Below, piece after piece: positions 13,179 to 23,645 of a DNA stretch of 64,000 nt. The first letter of the stretch is position 1; every line of letters begins with the position of its first letter. Origin of the DNA: Strongyloides papillosus (Eukaryota; Nematoda; Chromadorea; Rhabditida; Strongyloididae); contig SRSI01000046.1 in the NCBI GenBank assembly GCA_005656395.1, forward strand, positions 248,001-312,000, given 5' to 3'. Made by a program: the position numbers and the translations under genes. Under the pieces are notes generated by a model. It searched no databases. It saw only the letters and a program-made list of their open reading frames with translations, and was not told the origin of the DNA.

Positions 13179-14162
13179 TTACAACTCCGATTTTTCATGA
13201 GATACTCTAGACTTAGGGACTGGACTTAAAAATGTGCTTATAAAAACTGCTGTTTCTGTGTTCAAAGTAGCGTGCCACCATCTATCAGGAAAATAAATTA
13301 ATTCTCCAGACTTCATTAAACATTCCAATGGTTTATCTTCGTCTTTTAATCCTGGATACACGGTATAATACCACTGGAGAGTAGATTGGTCTGGATTAAA
13401 TAGTGGTCTTTTCTCATATGGTTGAAGAAACCATCTTTTTGTTCCATATATTACTTCTGCAAAACCTGGACCATGGAAATGGAAAGGTACACCCGTTCCA
13501 ATACCAGCTATACCAAATGATAACGCTGGTTCGTAGTCTGGTAATGACCATAGTGGGAGATTATATTTGTCCAGCAAAGGTTTCCATATATTTTGATCAA
13601 TATCTCCAAATAATATAAATGTTTCTTAAGGAGAAATATTGTTAATAACTATATAAAAACTTACCATTTCCCAATGTCCCTATGTTTTGTGCCCCTAGTA
13701 GTTTGTTTACATATTCACCAAATGTTGCTTTTTTCCTTGTATAAGAATATGTATTGGCGGAATTAAGAACAACTGGTTTATCGCTCCAATCTTTTAGTAT
13801 CTCTTCTCTTTCACAATTTTTACTAAATTGTCTGTTATCAACATTATAAATAACTACAGGCTTTTGATATGCAAAACTAAAAATGTTTGTAAACATATTT
13901 ATAAACACAAATCAACATACTCTTTTATAAACTCCTCCTGTGTAAAACTATTTCCATCTCTCCTTTCTATAGTACATGGACCATCAATGCCTATTGGAAT
14001 TTCTCCCTCAGGTTTCCTAAAAAAAAGATTTTAATATTTTAATGACTATTTAAATGGATAATCTTCATAAATATTCTACTTCGCAACTTACCAACCACCA
14101 TTACTTAAATCAGATTTAACATAACTACATATACTTATCATAAAAAACCATATGATATTCAT
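13179..14162 (-). CDS. jmjd8: JmjC-domain protein, JMJD8-like
   Basis: Four exons on the minus strand: 14162-14092, 14016-13921, 13876-13665 and 13624-13179. Phases agree and give 274 residues. The N terminus from the ATG at 14162 is hydrophobic (NIIWFFMISICSYV), a likely signal peptide. The C-terminal half follows vertebrate JMJD8: FILFGD, GIGTGVPFHFHGPG, EVIYGTKRWFL, PLEC, and FPDRWWHATLN followed by FISTFL. JMJD8 acts in the ER lumen in vertebrates and no clear enzymatic activity is established. The first metal-binding position reads His-Phe-His, not the His-x-Asp/Glu of active JmjC enzymes; the distal His is kept in WWHATLN. The gene is divergent from UDP-glucose dehydrogenase, with 379 bases between start codons. 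Confidence 0.93.
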
Positions 14163-14541
14163 AATGATTATCAGATTTTAATGAATGCTGAACGCCTCAC
14201 TCCAAAAACTCCAACTCATAAATTTTATATTTATTAATATAATTTGATAGGTTAACATTAGTGTGTTCTCTCCACATACAAAGCATTTCACTACCAACAT
14301 TCTTTTTAAGAAATGTTTAGCTTTGTAATCTATGACCTGTACTTTGAAATATAAATAGGTTGTCTAGAAAAAAATTCACTACTGTTGTAGTCTCTGTATT
14401 TTAACTTTACACTTTAAAATGTACATTGTTATATTTGTTTAGCTTAAAAAGTTTATTATTTTTAAAATCTTTGTTTATCTTTATTTTAGATCAAACAAAT
14501 ATTTACTAATTTACTACTCTTTATTTCCTTATCAAACGAAA
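14163..14541. promoter_or_regulatory. short divergent (bidirectional) promoter region
   Basis: 379 bases separate the JMJD8-like start (minus) from the UDP-glucose dehydrogenase start (plus). A shared promoter is inferred from the head-to-head arrangement; no specific element was identified. Confidence 0.5.
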
Positions 14542-16016
14542 ATGACGTTTAAAAAGGTAATTAATTATTACATCAAATAATATCATTTTAACAATGTTTC
14601 CAGGTTGAAAATGTTGCCTGTGTTGGAGCTGGTTATGTTGGTGGACCCACATGTGCTGTAATTGCATGGAAATGTCATCATATCAAAGTTACAGTGTTAG
14701 ATATTAATGAAGAAAAAATTAAACAATGGAATTCTGATGTACTCCCTATTTACGAACCCGGTCTTGAAGAAATTGTCAAAGAAAGAAGAGGTAAAAATCT
14801 TTTCTTTTCAACTGATGTTAAAGGAACAATTGAAAATGCTGATTTGATATTTATTTCCGTTAACACCCCTACAAAACATTATGGAAGAGGTAAGGGAATG
14901 GCTCCAGATTTAAAGTATGTCGAATCTGTTGCTAGGATGATTGCAAAATATGCAAAAGATTCCACTATTGTTGTTGAAAAAAGTACTGTCCCGGTTAGAG
15001 CAGCTCAGTCAATTGGTATTATTTTAGCAGAAGCACAAAAAAGAAATCCTCAATTACATTTTCAAGTTCTTTCTAATCCTGAATTCCTAGCTGAAGGTAC
15101 CGCTATTAATGATTTAACTCATCCAGATAGAGTTTTAATTGGTGGTGAAGAATCAACAGGAGGAGCTGAAGCTGTTGGAAGATTAGTTGAAATTTATCAA
15201 AATTGGGTTCCAACAGAAAAATGTATTACAACAAATACATGGTCATCTGAGTTATCCAAATTAGCTGCTAATGCTTTTCTTGCTCAAAGAATATCTTCAA
15301 TAAATTCTATTTCAGCTATTTGTGAAGCTACAGGTGCCGATGTTGGACAGGTTGCTTTGGCTATCGGAAAAGATAGTAGAATTGGATCTAGATTTCTCAA
15401 TGCTTCTGTTGGTTTTGGTGGAAGTTGTTTTCAAAAAGACGTCCTGTCACTTGTATATCTTTGTGAATCATTAAATCTCAAGGAACCAGCTGCATACTGG
15501 GCCAGTGTTGTAGAAATGAATAATTGGCAACGAAAACGTTTCAGTCATAGAATTATTACTGAGCTCTTTAACACTGTTGCTGGAAAAAAGATTACAATAT
15601 TTGGATTTGCCTTCAAAAAAGATACTGGTGATACTCGAGAATCTTCTGCTATTGCTGTCTCTAAACACCTTCTTGAAGAGTGTGCTGATATACACATTTA
15701 CGACCCTAAAGTACTTGAATCTACTATAAGATTTGATCTATCAAATGTAATAACTAATAAAGGTGTGATTGAAAAGAATGTTACTGTTCATAAAGATCCT
15801 TATGAAGCAGTAAGAGACTCCCATGCAATTGTCGTTCTAACGGAATGGGATGAATTCAAAACATATGACTATGAAAAAATACTAAATTCAATGGTTAATC
15901 CTCCTACTATCTTTGATGGAAGAAGGATATTGGACGCATGTAAATTAAAATCACTTGGTTTTAGAGTTTTTACAATTGGAACAACCCCGACACAAAGTTA
16001 TAGTTTATTTAATTAA
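14542..16016 (+). CDS. sqv-4: UDP-glucose 6-dehydrogenase
   Basis: Exon 1 (14542-14556) encodes only five residues and is joined across a 47-base intron to exon 2 (14604-16016), giving 475 residues. The enzyme oxidises UDP-glucose to UDP-glucuronate with two NAD+, in the cytosol, supplying glycosaminoglycan synthesis. Visible signatures: the Rossmann GAGYVGGP at the N terminus, [19 protein letters not shown], and the active-site Cys in [27 protein letters not shown] marks the C-terminal UDP-binding domain. Length is close to the usual 480-495. Starting at the small first exon is required because the glycine-rich NAD motif begins immediately after the splice. The stop codon is 26 bases from that of the convergent sulfotransferase. 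Confidence 0.98.
16004..16009 (-). promoter_or_regulatory. candidate polyadenylation signal AATAAA for the sulfotransferase, inside the end of UGDH
   Basis: Read on the minus strand this is AATAAA, 34-39 bases past the sulfotransferase stop. It overlaps the last codons of UDP-glucose dehydrogenase, so the two 3' UTRs should overlap. Function is inferred from position. Confidence 0.45.
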
Positions 16017-16042
16017 ATTGAATAATATTATTAATTTTTAAA

Positions 16043-17159
16043 TTATCTTAATCTATATTCAGTCAATTTTTTTACTGGAGCCACTTTTGGTAAATATTCC
16101 TCTGGAATTGAGTAATTAAACAATATAAAGTCATAGTAAAATATCTTGTAAAGAATTCTCATCAATTTTGGTGATTCATACAGCATCTTCACAGCTACTT
16201 TATGAGATTCACTATTTATTGTTGAATGAACTGTTTTTGTACTATTAAATTTCGTCGTTATAAACTTCTGAGATTCTTGTGGAATGTTTGCTTTGTCAAA
16301 AATACGCTTTAAACCTTCCAGAAGCTCAACCTCCTTATCCCTATTTGATGAGTAAGATATGATAACATACTTTCTAAAAAATTGAAAATAATCACACATC
16401 CAATTTTGAGGGAAAAAATGAGCCGCAATAAAATAATTCATCATTCTTCTTGTCCTTGAATAATTCAATATGTCTTTGTACAATGTTGTCACAAAACAAT
16501 CCATATTACTCCCACAATTATAACAAAGTGCACGCTGCTCCATATTTCTGAAAAGAATACAAATTAGTAAATCGTATAAAAGATTATCATTACAAAATAT
16601 CTATACAAATATTACTGAATCCTGAAATAAATCTCTCAATCGGATCTCTAGACAAGGAGAAGAATATCCAATCATCCAATTCATTGTACTTTAAAACTTC
16701 CAATACGTTGTGGTGGAAATCTCCAGAATTTATACAAGCATTCTGATTCTCTGCAATAACATCTCCGTATTTTTTTACATATTCATGTTCGTCCTTTAAA
16801 TAACACATTGCTGGTGATATCATTGATGACAAATGTTTATGTAAACTACATGAAAGTAATTTATACTTGTGAGAAACACGTATACGATCCCGAATTGTTA
16901 TTGGAACAAATGGAGAAATAATTTCATCATATTCTGCTTTATTATATAATATTGATAAAATTTCATTTTTATTTACAGCTACTTCATTCTCTTTTGAATC
17001 TACCGCTTCCTTGTTGCTAGTTAAATATAGATCATTAACAAACTTTTTATTCTCAAGATTAAAAATATTTAGTAGACATATCCAAGCCAATATCGATAAA
17101 AGAATTATCAATGGTTTATAGACATTCAATTTTGACACAACATTTGAGGGATAATACAT
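16043..17159 (-). CDS. Golgi carbohydrate sulfotransferase (sulfotransferase family 2, nematode type)
   Basis: Two exons, 17159-16594 and 16547-16043, joined over a 46-base intron; 356 residues. The start is the ATG at 17159; the frame upstream holds no other ATG before a stop. The layout is a type II membrane protein with a short basic cytoplasmic N terminus and a signal anchor (residues about 16-34, IILLSILAWICLL). A luminal domain follows with KLLSC (5'-phosphosulfate-binding region) and SRDPIERFISGF (3'-phosphate-binding RDPxxRxxS). After the splice comes a CYNC...DCF cysteine cluster typical of the nematode members. Family relatives transfer sulfate from PAPS to chondroitin-type sugars; the substrate here is inferred. 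The gene is convergent with UDP-glucose dehydrogenase, which makes a precursor for the same polymers. Confidence 0.88.
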
Positions 17160-17708
17160 AGTATCCAATACATCCGATTGCCATATAAAATTGAAAATAT
17201 ATATTCATTTTATCTAGTTTATCATATTTGATCTATAATTCCACTTTGAACACGATTTTTTCATCTAAAAATGTCAAACAATTTAATTATTGTTCGTTAC
17301 ATATTTATTAGTGTTAAAAAGTGAAAAAATTTGTTATCTTAACACACTATCACCACCCTTCTTAAACATCTTTGATATATTTAAAACTTTAAGTATTCAA
17401 ATACATTAAAACCTCTTAAGTATGAATTCAAAAGAGTGTAGTGACGAGAAAAAAATATTATCCTACATAAAAGTGATATATTTTATGATTAATAAATCCA
17501 TTAAATGGACAATTTTGCTATAAAATATATAATTCATCAAATCTTTTCCTTTTATAGGAAGACGTAATAAATATACTTTTTTATGCATTAAATATATTTT
17601 ACTCCTAAATATATAAATAAAAAATTAAATAAATTGATAAATTATAGTAATATATTTAGTATTTTAGCAACTGTTAAAAATATATATTACATAATTTATT
17701 TATATCAC
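17160..17708. other. AT-rich upstream region of the sulfotransferase
   Basis: No gene seen. It probably holds the sulfotransferase promoter. Confidence 0.5.
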
Positions 17709-17855
17709 TTATACTAATACATTTTTTTTCTCCATAAACTCAACTTCTACTATACCATTCATGATAACAGGTGATGCAGAAAGACGACGATATGTATCAC
17801 AAGACACAACAGCTGAAACCTGAAGCCGCCTGGAAATTTTGGCGCGTTTTCTGTA
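17709..17855 (-). other. candidate short terminal exon of an unrecognised minus-strand gene
   Basis: A 48-residue open frame on the minus strand begins directly after a TTTTAG acceptor (17861-17856) and ends in TAA. Its codons look like those of real genes here (QVSAVVSCDTYRRLSASP and onward). The DNA is clearly richer in GC than its surroundings. No ATG-bearing upstream exon in phase was found in 17856-18060, and a second frame over the same bases is also mostly open. It may be a small gene, a remnant or part of a non-coding RNA. Confidence 0.25.
17837..17846 (+). promoter_or_regulatory. E2F-like motif TTTTGGCGCG
   Basis: Matches the E2F consensus TTTSGCGC. It lies about 450 bases upstream of the alpha-tubulin start, in a GC-enriched island. 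It also overlaps the exon candidate above, so function is uncertain. Confidence 0.3.
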
Positions 17856-18293
17856 CTAAAATTTAAATTTTAAGATATCCATGAACAATGACAAAGTGTC
17901 TCAATCTCATCGCGAAACAATTTAATTTGGCGTCATCATCTAAATTGTGGCTCTTACCACAATACCGCTATATCTATTCTACAACTCTTCTGCGAGTATT
18001 TTTGATATTTACAATGTCAAACCTTTATACAGGTTGCGTATCATGTTAAAAAAAAAGATGCAGCCTGACATTCAAAATAATACATTTTATTAACTTTTTT
18101 TTATTTTAATTTTATGATTTAATAATACTTTTGTTATTTAACTTTTTATATAGTTAATACTTTATGAAAGTTGTTATTTTGAGTGTAATAATATTTAACG
18201 CCTTATCAATATGTCATCATTTATATAATAATTTATCTTTTTTTAGATTTTACTTTTCATCACTGTTATACTTACTCTTTAATAACTAACATA
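17856..18293. other. upstream region of alpha-tubulin
   Basis: Contains a GC-richer stretch (17900-18060) and then AT-rich DNA ahead of the tubulin start. The tubulin promoter and trans-splice site are expected here. No gene is supported. Confidence 0.5.
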
Positions 18294-19685
18294 ATGGTAT
18301 GTTTTATCGTTGAAATGATGTTCTTATCATCTTTTTTTTAGCGTGAAGTAGTATCTATTCATATTGGTCAAGCTGGATGTCAAATTGGTAATGCCTGTTG
18401 GGAATTGTATTGTTTGGAACATGGAATTCAACCTGATGGAACAAGCCCTAGTCATGTCCACTCTAATGTCGAAAAAAATGACTCTTTCACAACATTCTTT
18501 AATGAAACTGGATCCGGCCGTTACGTTCCAAGATCTATCATGATTGATCTTGAACCAACTGTTATTGATGAGATTAGAACAGGAACATATCGTCGTCTCT
18601 TCCATCCTGATCAACTTATTACTGGGAAGGAGGATGCTGCTAATAATTATGCTAGAGGACATTATACAATTGGGAAAGAAATCATTGATTTAACTATGGA
18701 TAGAATCCGTCGTGTTGCTGATAATTGTACTGGCCTTCAAGGATTCCTTGTTTTCCATTCATTTGGAGGTGGTACTGGATCCGGTTTTACCTCTCTTCTT
18801 ATGGAGAGACTTTCTGTTGACTTTGGAAAGAAAGCAAAGCTTGAATTTTCTGTCTACCCCGCTCCACAAGTATCTACCGCTGTTGTTGAGCCTTACAATT
18901 CAATTCTCACCACCCATACTACTTTGGAACATTCTGATTGTGCTTTCATGGTTGATAATGAAGCTATATACGACATCTGTCGCCGAAATCTTGGTATCGA
19001 GAGACCATCTTATCATAATTTGAATAGACTTATTTCACAAGTTGTATCATCTATAACTGCTTCACTTAGATTCGACGGAGCTCTTAATGTTGATTTGAAC
19101 GAATTTCAAACAAATTTGGTTCCATACCCAAGGATTCATTTCCCATTGACCAGTTTTTCACCTGTTATCTCCGCTGAGAAGGCTTATCATGAACAACTTT
19201 CGGTTGCTGAAATAACTGGTTCAGCTTTTGAACCAGCAAATCAGTTAGTTAAATGCGATCCAAGAAATGGAAAATATATGGCTGTTTGCCTTCTATACAG
19301 AGGAGATGTAGTTCCAAAGGATGTAAATGCTGCAATTGCTACAATTAAAACAAAGAGATCTATTCAGTTTGTTGATTGGTGTCCAACTGGATTCAAAGTT
19401 GGTATCAACTACCAACCACCAACGGTTGTCCCAGGTGGAGATTTGGCTAAAATTCCAAGAGCTGTTTGTATGTTGTCAAACACAACTGCTATTGTTGATG
19501 CTTGGTCACGTCTTAATAACAAATTCGATCTTATGTATGCAAAGAGAGCATTCGTACATTGGTATGTCGGAGAAGGAATGGAAGAAGGTGAATTCTCTGA
19601 AGCCCGTGAGGATCTCGCTGCACTTGAGAAGGACTACGAAGAAGTAGCCATGGATTCGAACGAAGGAGGTGATGAAGAATATTGA
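18294..19685 (+). CDS. tba: alpha-tubulin
   Basis: Exon 1 (18294-18296) is only the ATG; a 45-base intron ends in TTTTTTTAG at 18341 and exon 2 (18342-19685) gives [16 protein letters not shown] onward, 448 residues in all. Alpha-tubulin forms the microtubule heterodimer with beta-tubulin. The GTP-binding GGGTGSG, the catalytic Glu region ([13 protein letters not shown]) and a C-terminal EEY with terminal Tyr are present. The luminal loop normally carrying Lys40 is changed: [14 protein letters not shown] stands where PSDKTIGGGDDSF is usual, one residue longer and with no Lys at position 40, so acetylation there is not possible. Lack of Lys40 is known for most nematode alpha isotypes. The isotype cannot be named by eye. 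The gene is convergent with rps-7. Confidence 0.98.
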
Positions 19686-19746
19686 AGATGTACTTAATTA
19701 ATTTTTTTTACGTTTTAACTCTTTTTTTTAATCATTTTTGATTCAG

Positions 19747-19752
19747 AATAAA
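19747..19752 (+). promoter_or_regulatory. polyadenylation signal AATAAA of alpha-tubulin
   Basis: AATAAA 62 bases past the tubulin stop and followed by AT-rich DNA. The rps-7 signal on the opposite strand lies about 50 bases away. Confidence 0.6.
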
Positions 19753-19798
19753 CAATTACTAAACATCTTATTAATCATTCGACGTAATGAACAACAAT

Positions 19799-19804
19799 TT
19801 TATT
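19799..19804 (-). promoter_or_regulatory. polyadenylation signal AATAAA of rps-7
   Basis: Reads AATAAA on the minus strand, 30 bases past the rps-7 stop. Confidence 0.6.
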
Positions 19805-19833
19805 CTGTTAACAACAAATTAAACAATTTAAAT

Positions 19834-20457
19834 TTAGAAGATTGGAGCTTGGAATTCAAAGACAGCGTCACTTCCGGTAAGAGCTTTGTAGACGTGAGTG
19901 AATGTTTCAACTTTGTGTCCAACAAAGTTTTCTTGACTCTTATCCAAGTGGATTTTCATAAGTTTTTTGCCATCTAATTTAACACGGATTCTCTTTCCAA
20001 CAACTTCAGCTGGGAAGACTAAATCATTGAGGATAGCTTCATGAACAGTTGTAAGAGTACGAGATCTGGTACGTACTTGTTTGGATGGTCTGTGTTTCTT
20101 TCCTCTTTGTGGTTTTGGCAAGATACGTCTCTGAAAATATTGATAATTAATAAAAGCTATATAATAAAATTATTTTACCTTGGCGATGAAGACAATATGA
20201 GTACCACCGAATTTCTTTTCCAAATTACGTGTAATTTGTTCATGAACTTTTTGGAATTGTTTAAGTTGTGGAACTGGAACATAAACAACAATACATTTTT
20301 TGCCTCCAAAGTCAAGTTCTTTAGCTCCAACAATGTAGAGTTCTGAGATGCTCTTTTCGGTTGCTTCGAGTTCCTTAAGAGCGGTGGCTACACTCTTTTC
20401 AACCTCATCAATTGGAGCGCCATCTGATTTAATGATTTTTGAATGTCCGGAAACCAT
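19834..20457 (-). CDS. rps-7: 40S ribosomal protein S7 (eS7)
   Basis: Two exons, 20457-20179 and 20130-19834, with a 48-base intron; 191 residues against 190-195 usual. The start is the only ATG at the conserved position. Recognisable stretches include [48 protein letters not shown], and after the splice [29 protein letters not shown] and [19 protein letters not shown]. It is a component of the small ribosomal subunit. Codons are richer in GC than in neighbouring genes, as expected for high expression. A heat-shock-element-like palindrome sits about 85 bases upstream of the start. Confidence 0.97.
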
Positions 20458-20971
20458 TGTAATAAAATGATAAGACCCAAAGTTACTAAAAAATATATTT
20501 TATTAATATTTACAAATTAATATTTAAAATATTGATAATATAGAACGTTCTAAACACAATAAACAAAACAAAAAGTCTTCAAGAAAATATTAATGATAAA
20601 TACATAAATAAAAATTTGTTGAAAGAGTCTTTGTACCAGTGTATGGGCTTAGATGTACCGTAGTTGCCTGATTATTTCGTTGTAAGAGGCAGTATTATAT
20701 AGATATATCACCAATATGTTAACAATAGTATTCTTGGAACGAAAAATATGATACAGGAAAGGGACTTTCCCGAGATTGGTATTTGAAACTTAGAAATCTA
20801 ATAATAGGTTACTAATATCATATCTTAATACTTTTTTGTATAATGATTAATGATCTAGAAATTAATATGAAGGAAAAAACGCCTTTATAAACATTTTATA
20901 GTTTATTATGTTAGTTGTATATACACAAATGATAAGTAGAGAGCGACAATCTCAATAAAGAATGATTTAAA
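20458..20971. other. rps-7 upstream region with a GC-richer island
   Basis: 20630-20810 is richer in GC than its surroundings and contains short self-complementary stretches (TGCCT...AGGCA). No protein frame fits. A small structured RNA is possible, but it does not match any spliceosomal RNA that I recognise. Confidence 0.35.
20542..20551. promoter_or_regulatory. heat-shock-element-like palindrome AGAACGTTCT
   Basis: A two-unit GAA/TTC palindrome about 85 bases upstream of the rps-7 start. A minimal HSF1 site usually needs three units, so this one is weak. Confidence 0.3.
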
Positions 20972-21666
20972 TTAAGGATCGACTTGGTATTGTACTTTTG
21001 TTTTAACATTGTGAACACCTGTATTGCAATCCCTGAATACAGTGGTTTCAGCATTCTTAATCACTCTATCTTTAGTGGCTTCCCATTCTGAGTTAGGAAC
21101 TGTTGAATTTCCAGTGAATGCCATGATATCAAATACACATCTGTCCTTTAGTAAGGGAAGGAAACTAACGGATGCTGTAATCTGCCTGATAACAACTCCA
21201 ATTTGGTTTCTAACACTTTCCTCATCATACTTCTTAGAGGTAATCGGTCCATCTACTGATATTTCATTATCTGTCTCAATATCAAACTCCCACTTTTCCA
21301 GAGTTTCATTGCTTTCTACGGAAACTATTGCAACAACTAATTTTTTCAATTCTTTGGTTGCAAGCCAAACTGAAAAGTTTATAGTTTATATAATCATAAT
21401 ATTACCTTCTATTTGCTTAAGTAAAGAATCAAGGTATGCCTTTACTTTCTTATCTGTGGATGTCATAAGTGTAACGTTCCATTTTTTAACGCGACAGAAA
21501 GTATCACTTGGATAAATTTCACGTTGGAATAAGATATTGTTTATGGAATAATCTAAAGAAATCGCGATAATTTAAATATATTGAACTTACAAAAAAGATC
21601 CTTAACGATCTGAGCAGATCCTTGAAGGGTAATGGTTTTCGTTTCAACTGCAGTTTTTACATCCAT
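20972..21666 (-). CDS. mdf-2: spindle assembly checkpoint protein MAD2 (HORMA domain)
   Basis: Three exons, 21666-21591, 21552-21406 and 21369-20972; 206 residues, matching the usual 200-205. The joined protein aligns along the whole HORMA domain: TITLQGSAQIVKDLF, INNILFQREIYP, the LLKQIEVWL helix, KLVVAIVSVES, EKWEFDIE, IRQITASVSFLPLL, and the C-terminal safety-belt region ending KVQYQVDP. MAD2 inhibits CDC20 at unattached kinetochores to delay anaphase. The first two exons are too short to show as long frames and were placed from phase and homology. A triple heat-shock element lies about 235 bases upstream of the start. Confidence 0.95.
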
Positions 21667-22351
21667 GATTCAGAATGAAAAGTTATAAAATCACAAAAAC
21701 ATTTATTTGTTTTTATCCCTCCACCACTTTGACATTCGTGTTAAGATAGAAAAAACTATTTAACGGCATTATCTTAAAGTACTTAGATGTCATTTATATT
21801 TTCTATTAAGGGTATAAATTGTCGTCTACAAGAGTGATTATAAAAATCCATGTTATATATGTTTCTAGAGATGTAAGAGATTACGAATAAAAGGCATCAT
21901 TCTAGAACGTTCTTAAAGATAAGGATTGGGAAGAAAGTAACAATGAAATTTGGATGGAAAATAAAACTTTCAATGCATCATCAAACACTTTTTTATACAT
22001 TTTTTAAACAATAATGAGAAATGCTGATTAATTGAAAAAAGGATGAAACATTAGATAAGTACCGGAAACATTAAACTTTAGCAAATTTCGATAATCTACA
22101 AAAAGTTGTTGACGGACATTTTTACAGAAAGTAAAAAAGTTTAAAACATTGTCAAATTTTTTTATGCTTTGGCAAGGGTTATATAAAATCACATTTTCTT
22201 GAGAAATGTCGGAATAGTGCCATTATTTTTTTCATTTACAATTATTTGAAACTTTATGAGTAATTCTTAAATTTTCCGTAACAAACAATTTAAAAGTTCA
22301 AAAGATTCCATATATAAAGATAATAAAAGTTTGTAATTTTATATATTAATA
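21667..22351. promoter_or_regulatory. divergent intergenic region between mdf-2 and a secreted protein gene
   Basis: Holds the heat-shock element at 21900, a GATAAG near 22055, and a TATA-like TATATAAAG at 22311-22319 only 32 bases before the ATG of the secreted protein. No gene is seen. Confidence 0.5.
21900..21914. promoter_or_regulatory. perfect three-unit heat-shock element
   Basis: TTCTAGAACGTTC is a contiguous TTCnnGAAnnTTC array, the minimal HSF1 site. It lies between the divergent MAD2 (start 21666, minus) and the secreted protein gene (start 22352, plus), so either could be the target. Confidence 0.45.
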
Positions 22352-22978
22352 ATGAAATTGCTTATTCATATATCTGCAGCATTTGTCCTGTTTCTACTGA
22401 TTAACTTAAATTACTTTAAATGTAAAGCATTAAGAAAATCTGAAGTTGAGGATAACAATAGTGCCTTTGATCCCAGTGCTTATGAAATAAACAATAAGTC
22501 TCGTGAAGCTGAAAATATTTGCACATTTTGCATTTCAATTTATAATATTTTACATAATTCAAGCTACAAACTTGTCAATGCTTCATACCTTGTTAAAGAG
22601 ACAAATCACTCATCTTCTCCAATAAATGTCTTGTTCTTGGCAAGTGGAAAAGATTCTTCATATGTTTTTACAAATTTTACCGGAATATACTACCCCAATA
22701 CCACAATATCCGGAAAAGGAATATTTTGTGATCTTATCAAATTGAAAAATCTATTGGTAATTTTAAAAAACATCAAAGATTATAAGTACTTTATATGAAA
22801 TTTTTACTAAAAATGTTTTTGTCATATATTAATATGATGATTACTTTTTCAGCCAAATGGAGACAATGAAATCGAACAAAATTTCCAACAAGATAATACT
22901 ACTAAAAAAAATAGTTGTGGATTAAAAAGAAAGAAAAATAAGAAGCATAATAAGAAGAAAAGAATACAAATGTTATGA
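22352..22978 (+). CDS. small secreted, heavily N-glycosylated protein with basic tail
   Basis: Two exons, 22352-22756 and 22853-22978, phase-consistent, 176 residues. An N-terminal signal peptide (about residues 1-25, ISAAFVLFLLINL) is followed by a region with a CTFC pair and about five NxS/T sequons. A C-terminal tail rich in Lys/Arg (LKRKKNKKHNKKKR) comes from the second exon. Ignoring the intron would truncate the protein at 148 residues and lose the basic tail. The family is not recognised. The CxxC start after the signal peptide recalls saposin-like proteins, but only four cysteines remain outside the signal region. The promoter has a close TATA-like box. Confidence 0.7.
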
Positions 22979-23645
22979 ATAAAAATGAAAAATGAACTGA
23001 TTTAATTCTAAAAAGTACGCTATATTTTTTTAAAAAGTCAAAAGTTTTTATTCCAAAAAATTAATATTTGATAAGCCATGTAAATTCTAAAGTTGTATTT
23101 TTTTAAAAAAAGTACAAATATTATAGTTTTTATGTTTTATCAATAAAACGGTAACCAAAAATATTAAAGTTCTAATATAGATTATGTTAGATTAATTAAC
23201 ATTATTATGTACAAATTTTTCTTTACTTTGATGTGTATTATCATGGATATCTACACGTATATTAACTTTCTTAACGTAATAATATTTTAAAGAACAATTA
23301 ACCAAAAAAAATTCATAGCTTTAAGAATTGTTTGTAAATGAATTTCAATTATTCAATTTTTTGTTAACAATTTCATCTTACACCTTTATATAGATAACGA
23401 TAAAAGTATTTTACCACTAAATAATGCTTGAAACTAAAAATAAATAAAAAAGAAGGAACTTTTTAAAAAGATACAATAATTTCTGTAGAATTCTCAAAGT
23501 AATCATTTATTTCGCTAAATAAACTTTATTTCTCGATACTTATCAATTAAACAAACTTTATGAATATTTTAGAAAGTTTATCTACTTAAAATATCACATT
23601 TATTACTTTCGCTATATAGAAAACATTTCGTTATACTTTGAAAAT
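22979..23645. other. intergenic region between tail-to-tail genes
   Basis: AT-rich, nothing recognised beyond 3' UTR sequence. Confidence 0.6.
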
